From Thunnus maccoyii (Eukaryota > Chordata > Actinopteri > Scombriformes > Scombridae), in contig NC_056550.1 in assembly GCF_910596095.1 (NCBI RefSeq), positions 9,067,501-9,131,500 of the forward strand: DNA of 64,000 nucleotides, read 5' to 3'. The number at the start of each line of letters is the position of its first letter. Position 1 is the first letter of the stretch. The notes beneath the pieces were generated by a model, which worked only from the letters and a program-made list of their open reading frames with translations, ran no database searches and was not told the DNA's origin. Shown piece by piece: positions 12,713-26,119 of this stretch. Position numbers and translations under genes: made by a program.

Positions 12713-14194
12713 GAATGTAGCAGCCGTTGGTGGCATTGGCATTGGTACTTCCGCACTGGCTTCAGCCTCAAGCCGTGGTAGTCACTGGTTGGTCTGAAGG
12801 TAACAAAATCCACCTACCACAAAAAATAAATTTTGACTAATTTTGATCAGACAGAACCAGGCAAGCTGTTTTCCTCTGTTTCTGGTCTTTATGCTAAGCT
12901 AAGCTAACCAGCTTCTAGTCAAACCCTAGCATATTTAATGGACAATCATAAGAGTTGTATAAATCTTCTCATCTAACTCTTGGCAAGAAAGAGAATAAAC
13001 ATACTTCCCAAAATGTCCTAATTGAATTCCCATATTACCAAAGAATGACTTAGCACCGTTTCTTTCTAAAAATTGCAGGTCTATTTTACTAGATTGTATT
13101 AAATTGTACAGGTGTTAATGTTATTGTGTCTATCCCTGTTTGCCATTACTGTGTAATTCCCATGTCTCCATTTTGCATATAAAAATAGACACATTTAATT
13201 CTCACTGTGCATTCATTTCCCACCTCTGTCATCCTCTATTCTCACACTTCTCTCATCTTCTCACTTCCCCTCTCCTTCCTCCTCTCAGAGGCACGTCTTC
13301 TTCATACCCCACATCCTCCTCCGCTCCTTGTCAATTGTCACCTGTTCTTTACTCATATCCCTGCATTCCTTATGTCCTATTTTTCCACTTTTCTCCAGCC
13401 AAGACACCCTCAACACTTGACTTGACTGACTTTTTCAAGGTCACTATCAGGAATCTATCATTTCTATAGATATGTTTGGATGTTGTGGGCAAAAACTGAA
13501 GGGAGCAAGCATGCAAGAGTGTAAAACAAAAAGCTATGAGTAGGGATTTAAAAGCAAATTCCTTTATTTATGATTCTCTGCTTCAAGACACAAGTCACAG
13601 GACATGATTTTTTAAATCTTAATTTCTGTCTTCAGCCTGTGTGCTTACGCTCTATGGTGGTGATCTGAAAAGTCATCAAGTGACTGATGTGAAAAGGCAA
13701 TAAATACCAAACCACTAGATACAGCAATTAACAAACACTGTTCAGCAGTGAGTGGTGCAGAACAAAACAGCAATATCTGTAATCCCTAATTAGTGTGAGT
13801 AAATCTGTTCAACTACTCTGATAGATAAGACAAAACTGAGCACTGTTTGTTCACGCAATCCTCTCTTTAAGTATTAGACTTACAACTTAAGCCCATCAAC
13901 GACTCTCCTGCTCGTGCCAGACATTCACAGTCAGCTGGCCAGTGTCACACAACTTACATCTAAACCAAGTCAAAATCCTGTTAACCTTGTTAGTGTGTGT
14001 GTAGCCTGCTGTGTGTGAGAAACTGCTTACACTGACTGATGAGTTAGAACATAACTTTAACCCCGTCAACATTGATGCGCCACTTCAACATTCACATTCA
14101 GTAAGTCATTTCAAAGTAAGTAAAAACAAATTTTCCATGCTGTACACAAAAATGTCACTTTGAGGTTATGTTGTGTGTTTCACTGTGTGAAATA

Positions 14195-14773
14195 TTAAAG
14201 TCCCCATCTGCAAGGAATTGTGTTTATATTGTTGCTTGGATGTTTGACCTTCACTGTGCAGAATGATGTATTTGTGGAGTATGACACTAGAAGGCTGTTT
14301 TCATATCCATCTGCTTAAGAGGAAAAGTTTCTCACCATAAATCTTGGTTAAATGTGTTTTGTTATATATGTCAAACAGCCTTGGGATACAAGACAAATTT
14401 CAGAGAAATATTCTAACAATAAAGTTAAATCGAATCAAAAATCAAGTTTAACTCGTGTACCTACGAGCATGATTTTGTGACATCACAAGTGGCCTTGAGC
14501 CAATTGTGATCCAGTATGCAACCTAAACAAACAATGTACACAGACAAACTTGAAGCCTTCAGTGCACATACGCTGAGAATGGACTTTTTAGTGTCCAGTA
14601 GTTCAAATTATGAGATGAACAACATTTGCATACTCAAAGTTTTTGGATTTTCCAATGAGGGAGAAGGGGGATATGTCATTTTAAGAACTATTAATTAAGT
14701 ATTTTTGGGGAAAAACCCATATCAGACACAAATATAATAATAGTATTTTTATGTCTAGGGGGGGGTTCTTTAA
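14195..14773 (+). mobile_element. TTAA-flanked MITE (piggyBac-type), copy 1
   Basis: The body spans 14199-14769 between TTAA at 14195-14198 and TTAA at 14770-14773. The left end reads agtccccatctgc and the right end 'ctaggggggggttct', a degenerate inverted match. Internal blocks 'ttcactgtgcagaatgatgt', 'gagcatgattttgtgacatc' and 'ctgagaatggacttt' recur in the copy at 39812-40200. The 3' block 'ccatatcaga...aaata' recurs reversed in the copy at 37360-37710. No transposase. Confidence 0.72.
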
Positions 14774-17700
14774 ACTCAATAATGTCTTAATGTTCCTGAA
14801 ATTTAAGTGGCAATATGTGATATGTTTGGAAACTTAATAATGTGTAGAAATTTGAATAAAATGTGAAAAATGTGCCTATAAACATTTGTTTGAATGATGG
14901 ACCCACCAGCGGGTCTGTGGAAGCTGAAGAGGTACCTGATGCTGTGATCCAAAGACCCTACGAGTGTCACGGCTGTACAGTATCTTGCTGTTTGAAAGAC
15001 AAATTGGAACAGGCCAGGGCTTATTTTTTATTTTTGCTACATGTGTCTCACACCTGCCACGGTACTGTAGCTTTAATAAAACTGCCTGTCACAGCCAGTT
15101 TCTAACTGCTGTTGGCAGGCTGTCGAGTGTTAATTTCTTTCTCTGTGCTCTCAACATTTCTCAGAGGCAGCGAATGGAAGAGACGTAGGAGGAGACACAA
15201 ATTCAATGTGTGAGTCTTACACATCAGTTCAGATCTCTTCTCTTTTGTTTTAGCACCTCAAACAAAAGCATCAAGCTTAGGACTTTGTGTCTTTGCTTTT
15301 CTTATGGAAACATAAAAATGTCTTCAGAGTGACAGACAGCCAGAGTGGAGTGGCAGCCTGCAGCAACATGCGTGGTGGACGGAAGAGTGGATATACTGGA
15401 TTAAACCTGTGACCTAGCTCTGCAGAAACCTCTATGACCACGAGGCCAAACATCATTCAACTCATATCATCCACAAGAAGATGATATTCCCTGTTGGATT
15501 ACCAGCCCCTATCTAATCCATAATGTTGCATTGAGGAATAAACAGATTGTAATCCCATGTAATCCATGGAATGGGAGGATCAACAAACAGAGAGTTTGCA
15601 GTGTATTAAATGAACTCTCTTTCAGCCGCCCTAACCTGGTTTATCTCAGACTATACAGCGCAGTATACAGTACACTTATACAGTAAAAGCCAATTCATGC
15701 TAAAAGATGAACAATTTGCTATGCATGTGCTCTTCTGACTGTCTTGAGTTCAATGGCGACTTCAAAGACCAGATGTATTGACTCTTCTCTGAAGATGGGA
15801 CTTTTTCTGATTCAAAGCTGTGCTGTTCCCACATGTTACTCATTTGGGCTTTAAAGGCTCAAGCACATATTCAGCCTAGAAGCAGCATTTTCTCTTCTTG
15901 ACAAATGAGCAGCTCCAGGAAGTGTCTGTTGATCACAAAATGAAGTGTTGCTCTGCTGGGATTTGACTTTATGGGGGAACTATTCATTTATAGCCCTAGT
16001 AAATATTGAATGAACTGTCCCACTGGAAATTAAGAAGCATGTTTTTTTGCTTCTCATTTCCTTTTTTAGCTGGAGAGATTGCAACTGCAAAACTATTTTT
16101 AGGGGTTTTACTTCATACTGCAAGGGCTTAAATTGCTGTACAATTTCTAAAAACACACCATAAAAGCCAATCAAATAATACTGAAAGATGAAACTTAAGG
16201 GGACAGTTAAAGTTACAATCCTTAAGATTTCAGTACTGGTTGATTTGGTGACAACTGTGGTTACTGGTTGTAACAGCCAATACGGTTTAATACGTCAGGT
16301 CCCAGAATTCTTATTGTGACTGCTTCACAATACACGCCTACCCGTGTTTCCTGAACTAGCAGCAGCAGGAAATGTTCAGTTAACATTAGCGGTAACTTGA
16401 TACAGCTCTGACATGGAGTTGGGAGTCTAAACACTAAACAGTGAGGCTAATGATGAGATGCTGCATTGTTTCCTGTGAATCTCATGTTGGGAGGTATTTG
16501 AATCCTGTGCATGACTGGCAGACTCTCTCAAACTATAATACGGAGAGATAATTACAGAAAAAAGAAATGCTGACCATAAATAGTACTTAAATGGGGTCTG
16601 ATTTCATGAGGATTATAACTTTAACACATGAGTAATGGCATTCACACTCAACATAACATTTTGACATTTTGCTGCCATCATGGTAACTGCTTTCTATCAA
16701 AATCCTTAAATCCACCTACTCATCACTTTCCCTGTTGAACCAGAGTAGGTAATCCACCTACTCAGCCTCCACATGGCAGAGTACCAGAATCGTTACTCTT
16801 CATCCACACACACACACACACACAGTCCAAAATCCCTGCCGAGTCTCCATCTGGACAGGAACAGGCTTTGCACTTCCTCCGTCTTCGTCACCCACTTTGC
16901 ATCTCATATTCCTCCCTCCCACACTCATTCTCCTCTGCTTTGTTAATGCAATATTCTTTCAAATACAGGTAGGTGGCCTTGTGTAACTCCATTGCCAAAG
17001 CATGACTGTTATACTGCTAAAGGGATTGGTTTTGTTTCCTCTGAGGCCACTTATGTTAAAAATAGACACTCACACCAAAACTATACTTCAAACGGCTTAT
17101 TTAGTAATAAAGAAACCAGCATTGGTTTGCTTTATCTCTCATTGGTTTAATCTGAAAATCACACAGGTTCTTAATACTTAGTGTAATGCGGCTGCTGGTT
17201 TCCTGTTTGGTTTGATGCTATTTGCTGGTAAAATATAATTCAGTAGTCTTGACTCTCCTGTATTTTTCTGCGCTGTGCCTGGAAGAGGTCTCACATTCAG
17301 TGTAATATTTCTGTTTAACTAGAAGTGAATAATAATATTTAGTATCAACTGAGAAAGCATGGCAACCTTGAAAGCTGCAGTTCACAATCAAGACGCAGCT
17401 AGTAGAAACCAGCCAGAATTTAAAATTTTATTTTAACATTATTATTATTTTGTTTTGTTTTGCTTTACCAGTTATTAGAGAAAATGGAGATGATTCACCG
17501 CGGGCACCAGCACATGATGTATCTCAGGCTGACGGAGGACCATGGTCAGGTAAATTAAGATTGGTTAAGCTTTTAGCCAACAGTAATGTTAACATTAGCT
17601 AATTAACAACAGTTAGTTAACATAGTTTATATGGCTAATGTCATTTAACTTTGATATTATATATAATTTCATATTTAAAATAACCCTAACCTTACTTTAA

Positions 17701-17879
17701 TGTTAATGTAAATGGTCTTGTCTACCATGACATGTTGCTATAGCACAAGTTTATTTAATATGTCACCTACAGACCAATAAGAGGAGATATTTCTGATATT
17801 TCCCAAAAGATATTTTTTATCTTTTCATAAATAAAGATATTTCTGATTGCAAAAAGAGATAGTTAAATGTGATTTCAGT
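14774..17879. other. Intergenic, no gene seen
   Basis: Unique-looking AT-rich sequence with a (CA)n run near 16807-16823. A small exon-like block at 17472-17549 is reported among the findings. The ORFs at 14863-15188 and 15980-16174 show no recognisable domain. Confidence 0.5.
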
Positions 17880-18200
17880 TTAACTGTGACTCAGGAGGTA
17901 GAGCGGGTCTTCCACTAATCGGAAGAACGGCGGTTCAATCTTTGGCTCTTCCACATGCCGCATATTGAAGTGTCCTTGGACAAGATACTGAACCCCAAAT
18001 TGCTCCTGAAGGCTGTGCCATCAGTGTGTGAGTGTGTGTGGGAATGATTAGAAACCCCTCCTGATGAGCAGGTTGGCACCTTGCATGGCAGCTTCTGCCA
18101 TCAGTATTTGTGAGTGCAGTGAATGTTGGCATATAATGTAAAGCACTTTGAATGGTCAGAAGACTAGAACGGTGCTATATAAATGCAGTCCATTTAACAC
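17880..18200 (+). mobile_element. tRNA-derived SINE
   Basis: The head resembles a tRNA gene: 'gtgactcaggaggtagagc' in the A-box position and 'cggcggttcaatcttt' as B box at about 17928-17943. The body contains 'gaagtgtccttggacaagat', 'ctgaaccccaaattgctcct' and 'gcaggttggcaccttgcatg'. It ends with 'ggtgctatataaatgcagtc'. This order is that of a very common fish SINE. It is about 320 bp and slightly diverged. Confidence 0.82.
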
Positions 18201-18723
18201 TACCGTACATGCTTAAATCACAGTTTCACTTGTTTTACTACAAGATCCTAAAGTGCATGTGAGATGAGGATTTATGTATTTAATTTTGTTTTTAGAGTTA
18301 CTTACTGATAATCAAGCAAAATATTGTATACTGGCAGCCTCATGAGACTCCTCTTGAAGAAAGTGTATCTTTTGAAGATACACCTTCAAAACCGTCTCAA
18401 GGGTTACACAGATCAAAGCTCTATTGATCACGCCTTGTGACTTCCTACAACTGTTCCTCACATTATTCAGAATGTGTTTATGTTTCATAAGCAGCCAGCA
18501 GGGGACTTCTTGGTTCCATACTGGAGGATTGATCAGGTATTTCCACACTAATGTAATCCCTCCCTGACATTTTGCCTTCAAATCTCCCTCTCTCTCTCTG
18601 TCTAATTACATCCCCTCTCTCTGAACCTTTTGTCTCTCACTCCTTCCAGTCTCACTGCGATGGGTTGAGCAGATGCATGATAATTACTGCAGCCTGTGAC
18701 TCAATTCAGAGCTCAGTTGTCAA

Positions 18724-18726
<3 letters not shown>

Positions 18727-18780
<54 letters not shown>
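18727..18780. repeat. (GT)n microsatellite, 54 bp
   Basis: Uninterrupted GT dinucleotide run, the longest in the window. Confidence 0.97.
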
Positions 18781-18782
<2 letters not shown>

Positions 18783-20071
18783 GGCACCTTGCCCGGCTCT
18801 TGGTCGTGCCTGTTACTGACAACCCACTTTGTGCCTTCATTTATTTATAAAACACATCCTGAATGATTCACTCTGTGCATTGTATTTTTTTTAAATGTTC
18901 ACTTGCTTGAGCACTTGTGTCCTTCACAACGTCCTTTTCTTTGGATTTTGGACTGAAGTGTTTGTGTCTCCAGGCAAGAAACTGTCAAGTATTTTGTTTT
19001 GTGGTGATACATTTTGAAAATCCATCAATCTTAGTGTCTGCATTCACAATATGGATTTCCTTCATTATTCTTCATTAGATGCATTTATTTCCTTGTTTCT
19101 GTATACTGCGCAAACAATGAAAAAAGATGAGAAAAAATAAAATTGTTGTGTGAAGACAAATGAGTGTCAGAAGATGAGAGGGGGAGTGAGAAAATGAGTG
19201 GAGTGTGAGAATGTGAAACGATGAAGGGTGAGAAATGCAGAGTGACTACATAACAGTTGAACTGTCCAATTTCATAAATACAAGCAAAGTATGAAAATTA
19301 ATAAAGAGGAGTATAAAAGAAAATTTAAACTAGGGACAGAAAACCAAATCAGATCTGTTGGTCATGTCAGATTTTACACGTATTTCCTACTGTTAACAGA
19401 ATGTGAGTGATTAAACCATGTTTATGTACAGGACAACACCGAGCAGCCAATGTGGAGCGGTGGAGTCTATTTTATTACCTCAACTGAAATATAAATGTGC
19501 TCTGCACTCAGAGACCCTCCATGTTGTATTTCTAGGTGCGTGTGTGTGTGTTTGTGTGAATAGACCTGTTTAAAAATGTATCCATCTCTGTGTTTTGTCC
19601 TCCAAATATTTCCTAAGCGAGCACACGCTCGTGTCCTCTGAGGGCTTTTCATGCCATCTGCTGGAAATCAATTTACTGCTGGTGTGTGTGCTACACACAC
19701 ACACACACACGCATACACTCACGCACTTTGCAATTTTGGCTTTTTGCTGACAACTTCATCTGTGACATAAATTGTTCTTATTTCCAAAGGAAGAGCAGAG
19801 CAGTAATCATTTCAATGACGACACAAAATAACAAAATACAATAAAATAATAAAATATAATGAAATAAAACAAACCCCCCTGTAACCCCATCTATAACATG
19901 AGGGGGGAAAAATTTAGAAACAATCCAATAAAATCCTAAACCAATAATGATCAATTAATTCATGGACAGGTAATTAGTTCAGCAACAGTTTTGATTAGGG
20001 TTGGTTATATTCATCATAAATTAATCTACCAGGTAAGATCTTGATCAACTGCTTTGGTATATAATGTCAAA

Positions 20072-20130
20072 TAGAGCTGCAACGATTAGTCAGTTTATTG
20101 ATCAGCTGACAACTTTATCTTGAGAAAATT
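20072..20130 (+). repeat. Dispersed 'AATCGATTAATC' repeat, copy 2 (fragment)
   Basis: A short piece reading 'agagctgcaacgattagtca' followed by 'gtttattgatcagctgac', the opening of the same family as 39742-39811. Confidence 0.5.
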
Positions 20131-22271
20131 AAAAATCACTCTTTCTCCCCTTGTGTCCTCTCAGTTCTCTTCTCCTCAGTATTTGAAAAATTGTAGTCAA
20201 GAAAAAAGACCCACAACCTACAGCTTCATGAGTAATGGATTCTCCAAATCTACCACGCAACCACTCTAAATAAAACTCATCAATTAAGAATCACAAGCCT
20301 GTATTAGCAGCACGACAATGGTGCAACTCTCTGACTCATGAGCCACATGGTCACTTACATACCACATGCTTTTAACAGTCTTACTTCTTAGATTTTTTTG
20401 TACCAACCAAAACACATGTCTTGCCACTTTATTTTTGCAGTGTAAAGTCTGCTTGAAGCTGTCATCAAATTTCTAGGATGGTGTTGAAAGCGAGGAGGCT
20501 GAGGTGGTTTTTCTTGCATCACTTGTCAGGAGACTGGCGGGGCTGTTGCAGGTTTTGTGAAATGAGCAAGCAATAAACAAGTAGAGGTAGAAAAGAGTCA
20601 TTACTTGCATAGGATGCTGCCAGTGCCAGTGTCACTGTACTCATGCTAACTGTGCCGCTATGCTGCTGTAAGCTCTCCACTTCAAAGGCGGACTTATTGC
20701 TTCATCAAAGAGCACCTAAGGCTCAGTTTGTAAGCTGAGATGACCTCTGACCTCTCCCATGGCTCTGTAGAGATGATCTTGCTGTTACTACCACCTACAG
20801 TATGGGGCTCTGCAGTTAGAAAGACAACTGCAGAGGTTGAATTTCTCGATTATTACAATTCGAGCCAGAATACAATAGAATTGAATAGATGGAGCACTGT
20901 AATAGGACTGATATTATACTGCAGGTTTTTCAAGTGTGGCAACGTTAGCATATGAGCTGGTGAGCAGAGACACAAGAGCAGACAGACAACATTAAAAGCA
21001 CCTGCAAAAATAAAATAGCGCAGATCTGGGACAAAGGTACTGCATTTGATTTTAGATTTGATTACACAACCTGGTGCTGCTTGGATTATTTTAGAGAAAA
21101 AACTGGTTTCTCCAACTGTTATATATAGTTATCAAAACCAATATTACAAAGTGCTTTATTAACTAATAAAATGCTGAAAGAGTAAAACATAGAACAATAA
21201 AAAACAAAAGAATTTCAGATCAGACAATAAAATTGGGAGGCAGAAATAGTAAAATACCAGGAATAAAATTGCTTAAAAAGACAAGAATACAAGATGTTAT
21301 TATTATTAATATACAGTGCCGCAAACATAAGGGTAAAAAAAAACTACAGTATTGAGTGCAAAACTTAAGGTGATGAAACAATAACATATGGACCAATACA
21401 ACACAAAAGCCTTTTCAATAACTACGTTTTCAGAAGCACTGAAAAACAGGCAGTTAAACAGGCAACACTTCACTGTGCTGCCAGCGTGCAAGCAAGTTTT
21501 TCTACTGTGATCTGCTGTTTTATGAGAAAGATTTTACACATGAAGTTCAGTTAATTCATCGTATGTATCATCAAGTATTGTACAGTCTGTGAAAAACGCT
21601 GGATAATATCTTCTGTGGCTGTGTAGGGAGTATTTTAACCTTACCCCGATGACATCATCAGGATTATCTCTGTTCATCTTCAGACTTCAAATGTATGTAT
21701 GTATAAATATTTAATTCTGTGTCACAAACTGGTGTGGCATTTGAAAGATGTGTGTGTTTTTAATCAGGCAGGGAGACTCGAATGAAAGACGCTATCAAGT
21801 TGCATTATGGGAAGTGTAGGATTCAGGGTTTTTGGAATCAGACATGACTTACTCGACTTAGGCCCTTTGCCACGTCAGACACGTAGATGCTAAAAGTCAG
21901 GATATCTCAGTCTCTGCTGCTTCAATTTTGACCATGCTCTTTCATTCTTTCTTCCCTTCCTTCCCTTTTCACTTCATTCTTAATTGCCCTCCACTACCTC
22001 TCACAATAACGTCCACAGATCCACACACACAGCTACATCTCATGACAGATTGTCCCATGTGGAGAGATGCAGGATTAGATTATCCCAAAAGCTGTCACCT
22101 TGAAATAAATGAGAAGGAGAGAGAGAGAGATGCACCAGAGGTTATGAAAGATGGATGGAGTGAGGATATGAACACGGTGTGAAAATTAGAATGACTACTG
22201 AGACTACAATATTGCTGGACTGCAGACAGTTTATATGATTTTCCACTTTTATAGGTGTTGTTTTGGTGAGT

Positions 22272-22277
<6 letters not shown>

Positions 22278-22304
<27 letters not shown>
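22278..22304. repeat. (GT)n microsatellite
   Basis: GT dinucleotide run of about 27 bp. Confidence 0.95.
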
Positions 22305-22853
22305 TCACAGAGGAGTAAATGCGCCTCTCCAAATAAACCATGCATATCAAATACATTGTTGCTCTAACTCTACTTGGTATTCCATGCGAGCTTCCTCCTC
22401 ATGGTCTCCAACATCTATCTTACCTCTCTTCCCCTGCATCGCTCTCTCTCTGTTTGTGTCTTTTTTTTCCCTCTCTTCCACATTTGATTTGTTCCTCTTT
22501 GTCTTTATTTGTACCTATTGCTCTCACCTGATTTGCTCCATCACATTCTCTCATTCTCTCTCTTTCGTCTCCCACGTCTTTCGATCCCCGCCAACCTCCA
22601 ACCCCCCCCTCCCTCCTCTCTCTCTCTCTCCTCGGATGAAATATTCATGCCCATCCATACCAGGAATGTAGCAGCAGCAGCAGCGGGAGCCACAGGAGTC
22701 AATGCTTTCAAAGACTCCGGGCCTCTGAGCTTAGAGAGAGAGGGGGGGACGAGTGGGAGTAGGCAAAAAGAGAGAGGAGATGAAGACAGAGCAGGTGAGC
22801 GAGAGATAAGTAGTGACCGAGTGAGAGACGAAGAGTAGGAGGACAAGTGAAAA

Positions 22854-22892
22854 GGGTGGGGGGAGGGGGAGGGGGTGGGGGGTGGGTGGGGG
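22854..22892 (+). repeat. G-run tract with G-quadruplex potential
   Basis: At least six runs of three or more G are separated by single A or T bases over 39 bp. This meets the usual G-quadruplex pattern several times over. It ends a purine-rich stretch that begins near 22725. The preceding 200 bp (22430-22635) is strongly pyrimidine-rich on the same strand. Confidence 0.85.
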
Positions 22893-23514
22893 TCAAGGAC
22901 CCCCTCCATAACATCAGACACTAGCTGACACATGATGAAACACAACACACACACACTGTAGGTTAAACACAAAGAGAAAGAAAACCAGAGAGCGAGAGGG
23001 AGTAAGAGAGATCATACAGCGCCTCCAGCACTTCAAACATCGGCTGACACATGATTAAACACTTCACTCTCTTTATATTCCACACTCGCACACACCTAAA
23101 AAACCCCTGCACCCTTGGGTGCTCATAAGGCCACTTAAGCCGTTTTTACACACACACACAACTAGTACATGGGGAGACAAATTTGACACACATACAGGCA
23201 TGGGTACCTACTTAGTGAAAGGCAAGAAGAGGTATGGCAGGAAAATTTTCATTTAATTAACATCTGACAGTGCCATTTCCTGCAATATAGAGCCTTTAAT
23301 CATGACCAATAAAGTTACTCTTTCACTATAAAGCTCAGTTTATACTGCACTATAAATTAAAATCTTAGGTCTCTTTCTGTCCTCCCTGAGTCGCTTCATT
23401 CTACATTAAGGAGAGCAACACTTTTATGAATACACTGAACTGGTTTGTGAATAAATGAACTTAGGCTAAAGAATGGGAGGGAGAAAGAGGGGGAGAGTGA
23501 GTGTGTGAGTGATA

Positions 23515-23545
23515 GAGAGAAAGAGAAAGAGAGAGAGAGAGAGAA
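23515..23545. repeat. GA-rich microsatellite
   Basis: Run of GA dinucleotides with a few AAAG interruptions. Confidence 0.85.
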
Positions 23546-26079
23546 AATAATCCAAGTCCGATGGCTATGTAGTTACAGTAGCTAGCTAGCAAACATTAGC
23601 TAGGTAAACAGCAGCTTTATTCACATGCAAAAGTACTCAAATACTCCAATAACACATTACGTAGCTAACAGACCTGATGGCTATATTAGCTTTGACATCC
23701 AACATGCTAGCTAATCTACCTGTTTCTGTGCTTTGGCATCATCATGTCTCGACTTCTTGCTGGGCAGTTCGAAAAAATTCAACAAACTTTGACATTTCAT
23801 TTTTAGTCTGCACCAACAGAGTCAGAGTGACTGTCTGACATCGGTCTTGACTTGTCCGAGTGCAGCACAATGATTGAAAACCAACCAGACAGATATTCAG
23901 AACGCAGTAACATAGTTAGTGTATCTTACGTAGTTCTCTGACTGTAAGAGACTAAGTAAGGATGATACAAATGTAATTTTTTAATTCATATACTGTATAT
24001 GAAACAGCCAGATATAACTATTTTTGATCCAAACTAGCTCAAATGTTTAAAAATAGCAAAGTTGTTTGACGAAAAAATTGGGATGCAAAAGCACGTTTGC
24101 TCCACCAAGTCTAATAGTGGGGGTGCAGCTGCTCCGATGGCTCCATTGCTCAGGCGCCTACTCTATGCATATAGGACTCTGCAACACCCTCTAATACATT
24201 AACAAGCACACACACATTTGATCTCTAAGGTTTTCATCGGTCAACCCTCAACATGATCCAACAGCTCCTTTGCTGCTCGTTCTCCCTCCGAAGTGCCAGA
24301 TGTGATCTTCAATTCACTTTGTCTTATTATCCTGAGTTTGCACAACAGAGTCGATGTCTGCCTGCCTGGTGGATAAAGCACGCGCACGCTCCAATTAGGT
24401 GCCAAATTCTGGGTTGTTTCCAAGCAACCTACATTAAGCTGCAAGTGCTATGAGGGAAATGGGGCTTCAAAGCTTTGAAGGATGTTTTCCCTGTTTGAAT
24501 GTGAGGGTTTCAGTGTGTTTTATGTGCGTGGATGAGAGAAAGAAATGTAATAAAGATCGGAGAAGGGCTGTAAATAAATTGAAAGCAACACAAATTCAAA
24601 ATATGTTGTTATATTTGATTTCCTGGCATCCTGTAATAAGATCAGAGCTCTGAGAAACCAGAATCACTGTATGTAGGATTGTGCCTTCACTGATCAGAGA
24701 CACTTTAAACAAAAACACAATCTTTTCTGTTAGTGGCTGTTGAAAGACAGGGATTCATAAGATATCACATTACATAACGGTTAGTTATACTGTATGTCTT
24801 GCACTATGAGCTGTCATTATGCATGTGCCCTCTGTGACAGTGTGTGCTCCACTCACACATCAGTTGTCAGTATTAGAGCCAGCTCTCCCTTTATTTCCAA
24901 ACTTTTGAAGCCATTCGCAGTTTAGGCCTCTTCAATTATCTTGGATAGCAGTGCTAGCCATCCCAAGGTTAATGTCTAATAACAGATATCTGCATATGAA
25001 TGCAGAACCTGTAGGCAAGGGACATGATTTTGGTTTCAGAAGTGTTCTGGTTTCAATGCAGGTAAACATTCCGTGTGGGGAGCGAAAGACGTATTGGACG
25101 AAATGTTGTCTGGACCTAAAATACCTACAAAAAGTATCAATGTTTGTGTATTGTGTGGAGAAACGTTTGACTTGTGTAATAAAATAAACAAACTGCTTTC
25201 AATTCACTTGAAATTTGCTTTAGCAAGTTGTCATATCAAACTGTAAACAATGACCGGCGCATGGAAGAAGAAGCTGCGGGCTACACTGGATGCCCAGACA
25301 CATTGACTGTTGCCTCCAGAGGCTAAATCATCATCAGACAATAGTCAATGGGTTCTCCGAGATTGTCAGGGTCCATTTTGGTCTGTCTTTTTTTTTTTTG
25401 TTGCTTATACAGCCCTATTTTATTATGTTCTAGTACTTTAAAGAATACATGTGGTGACCCTGTATATATTGCATTTCTTTTTGTCAAGGAATCCTGTGAA
25501 AAGACCCAAACCAAAAATTAATTTATCAAGTATTGTCTGTGTATCCAAAACCTATGTGTCATAGAGCTCCATTGTTGTCCAAAAACTATTAAAAATATAT
25601 CAGTGAACATGGGAACTGTAGCTTATTTTGAGTCAATCTCACATCCACCGTCTTGCTGTCTTAAATACAATCCCCGACTATTTACTCCTGTTTGAGTAAT
25701 GTTTGCTAAAAACTACGGTGCTCAGCTGTTTTGGGAAATTATTTATCCTTATTTATAAATGAAAGCACATATTTATGACCTGTTTAAAGATTTATGTAGG
25801 AACCATTGGGCTTGGGGCTGAGTGTCACAGATAGACGGGAGATGACAAAGTATTTCTTGGTTTTGGTCTTTTGATGAGATTTGCTGACAATAATATAACA
25901 ATATTCCCAGCCGTGTCCTGGTTTTCTTAGTACAGTATGACTCACTTTAATGATATATTGTGTCCTACTGTTCATTACATGGCTCACATTCAAACAATGT
26001 GGTAAACTGTTTAACTCTAGTTCTGCTGAACAATGCAGTGCTGTAGCTGTTGTGCTGAGATCATATCTTCTGTTCTTAA

Positions 26080-26119
26080 AACACACACACACACACACAT
26101 ACACACACACAAACACACG
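26080..26119. repeat. (CA)n microsatellite, interrupted
   Basis: CA run broken by a single AT and an AA. Confidence 0.93.

Larger units (their letters stand above)
11543..13022. repeat. Palindromic TTAAAGG-family element, copy B, broken by nested insertions
   Basis: The left arm (11543-11700) carries gttagatgagaagat and gttagcttagcacagc. The right arm (about 12800-13022) carries the complementary order: tatgctaagctaagctaacc, then cttctcatctaactcttggc, then cccaaaatgtc. The two arms are thus inverted relative to each other. The space between them contains a copy of the 'gataatcaattaatc' repeat (11700-11970) and a LINE 3' tail (12360-12712). Related copies are at 26963-27768 and 28813-29167. 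Confidence 0.7.

Noticed and set aside
22273..22972. Several overlapping ORFs of 67-143 codons on both strands
   Set aside because: They arise from CT-rich and GA-rich low-complexity DNA that lacks stop codons by composition. The products are Ser/Leu/Pro or Arg/Glu-rich with no domain.
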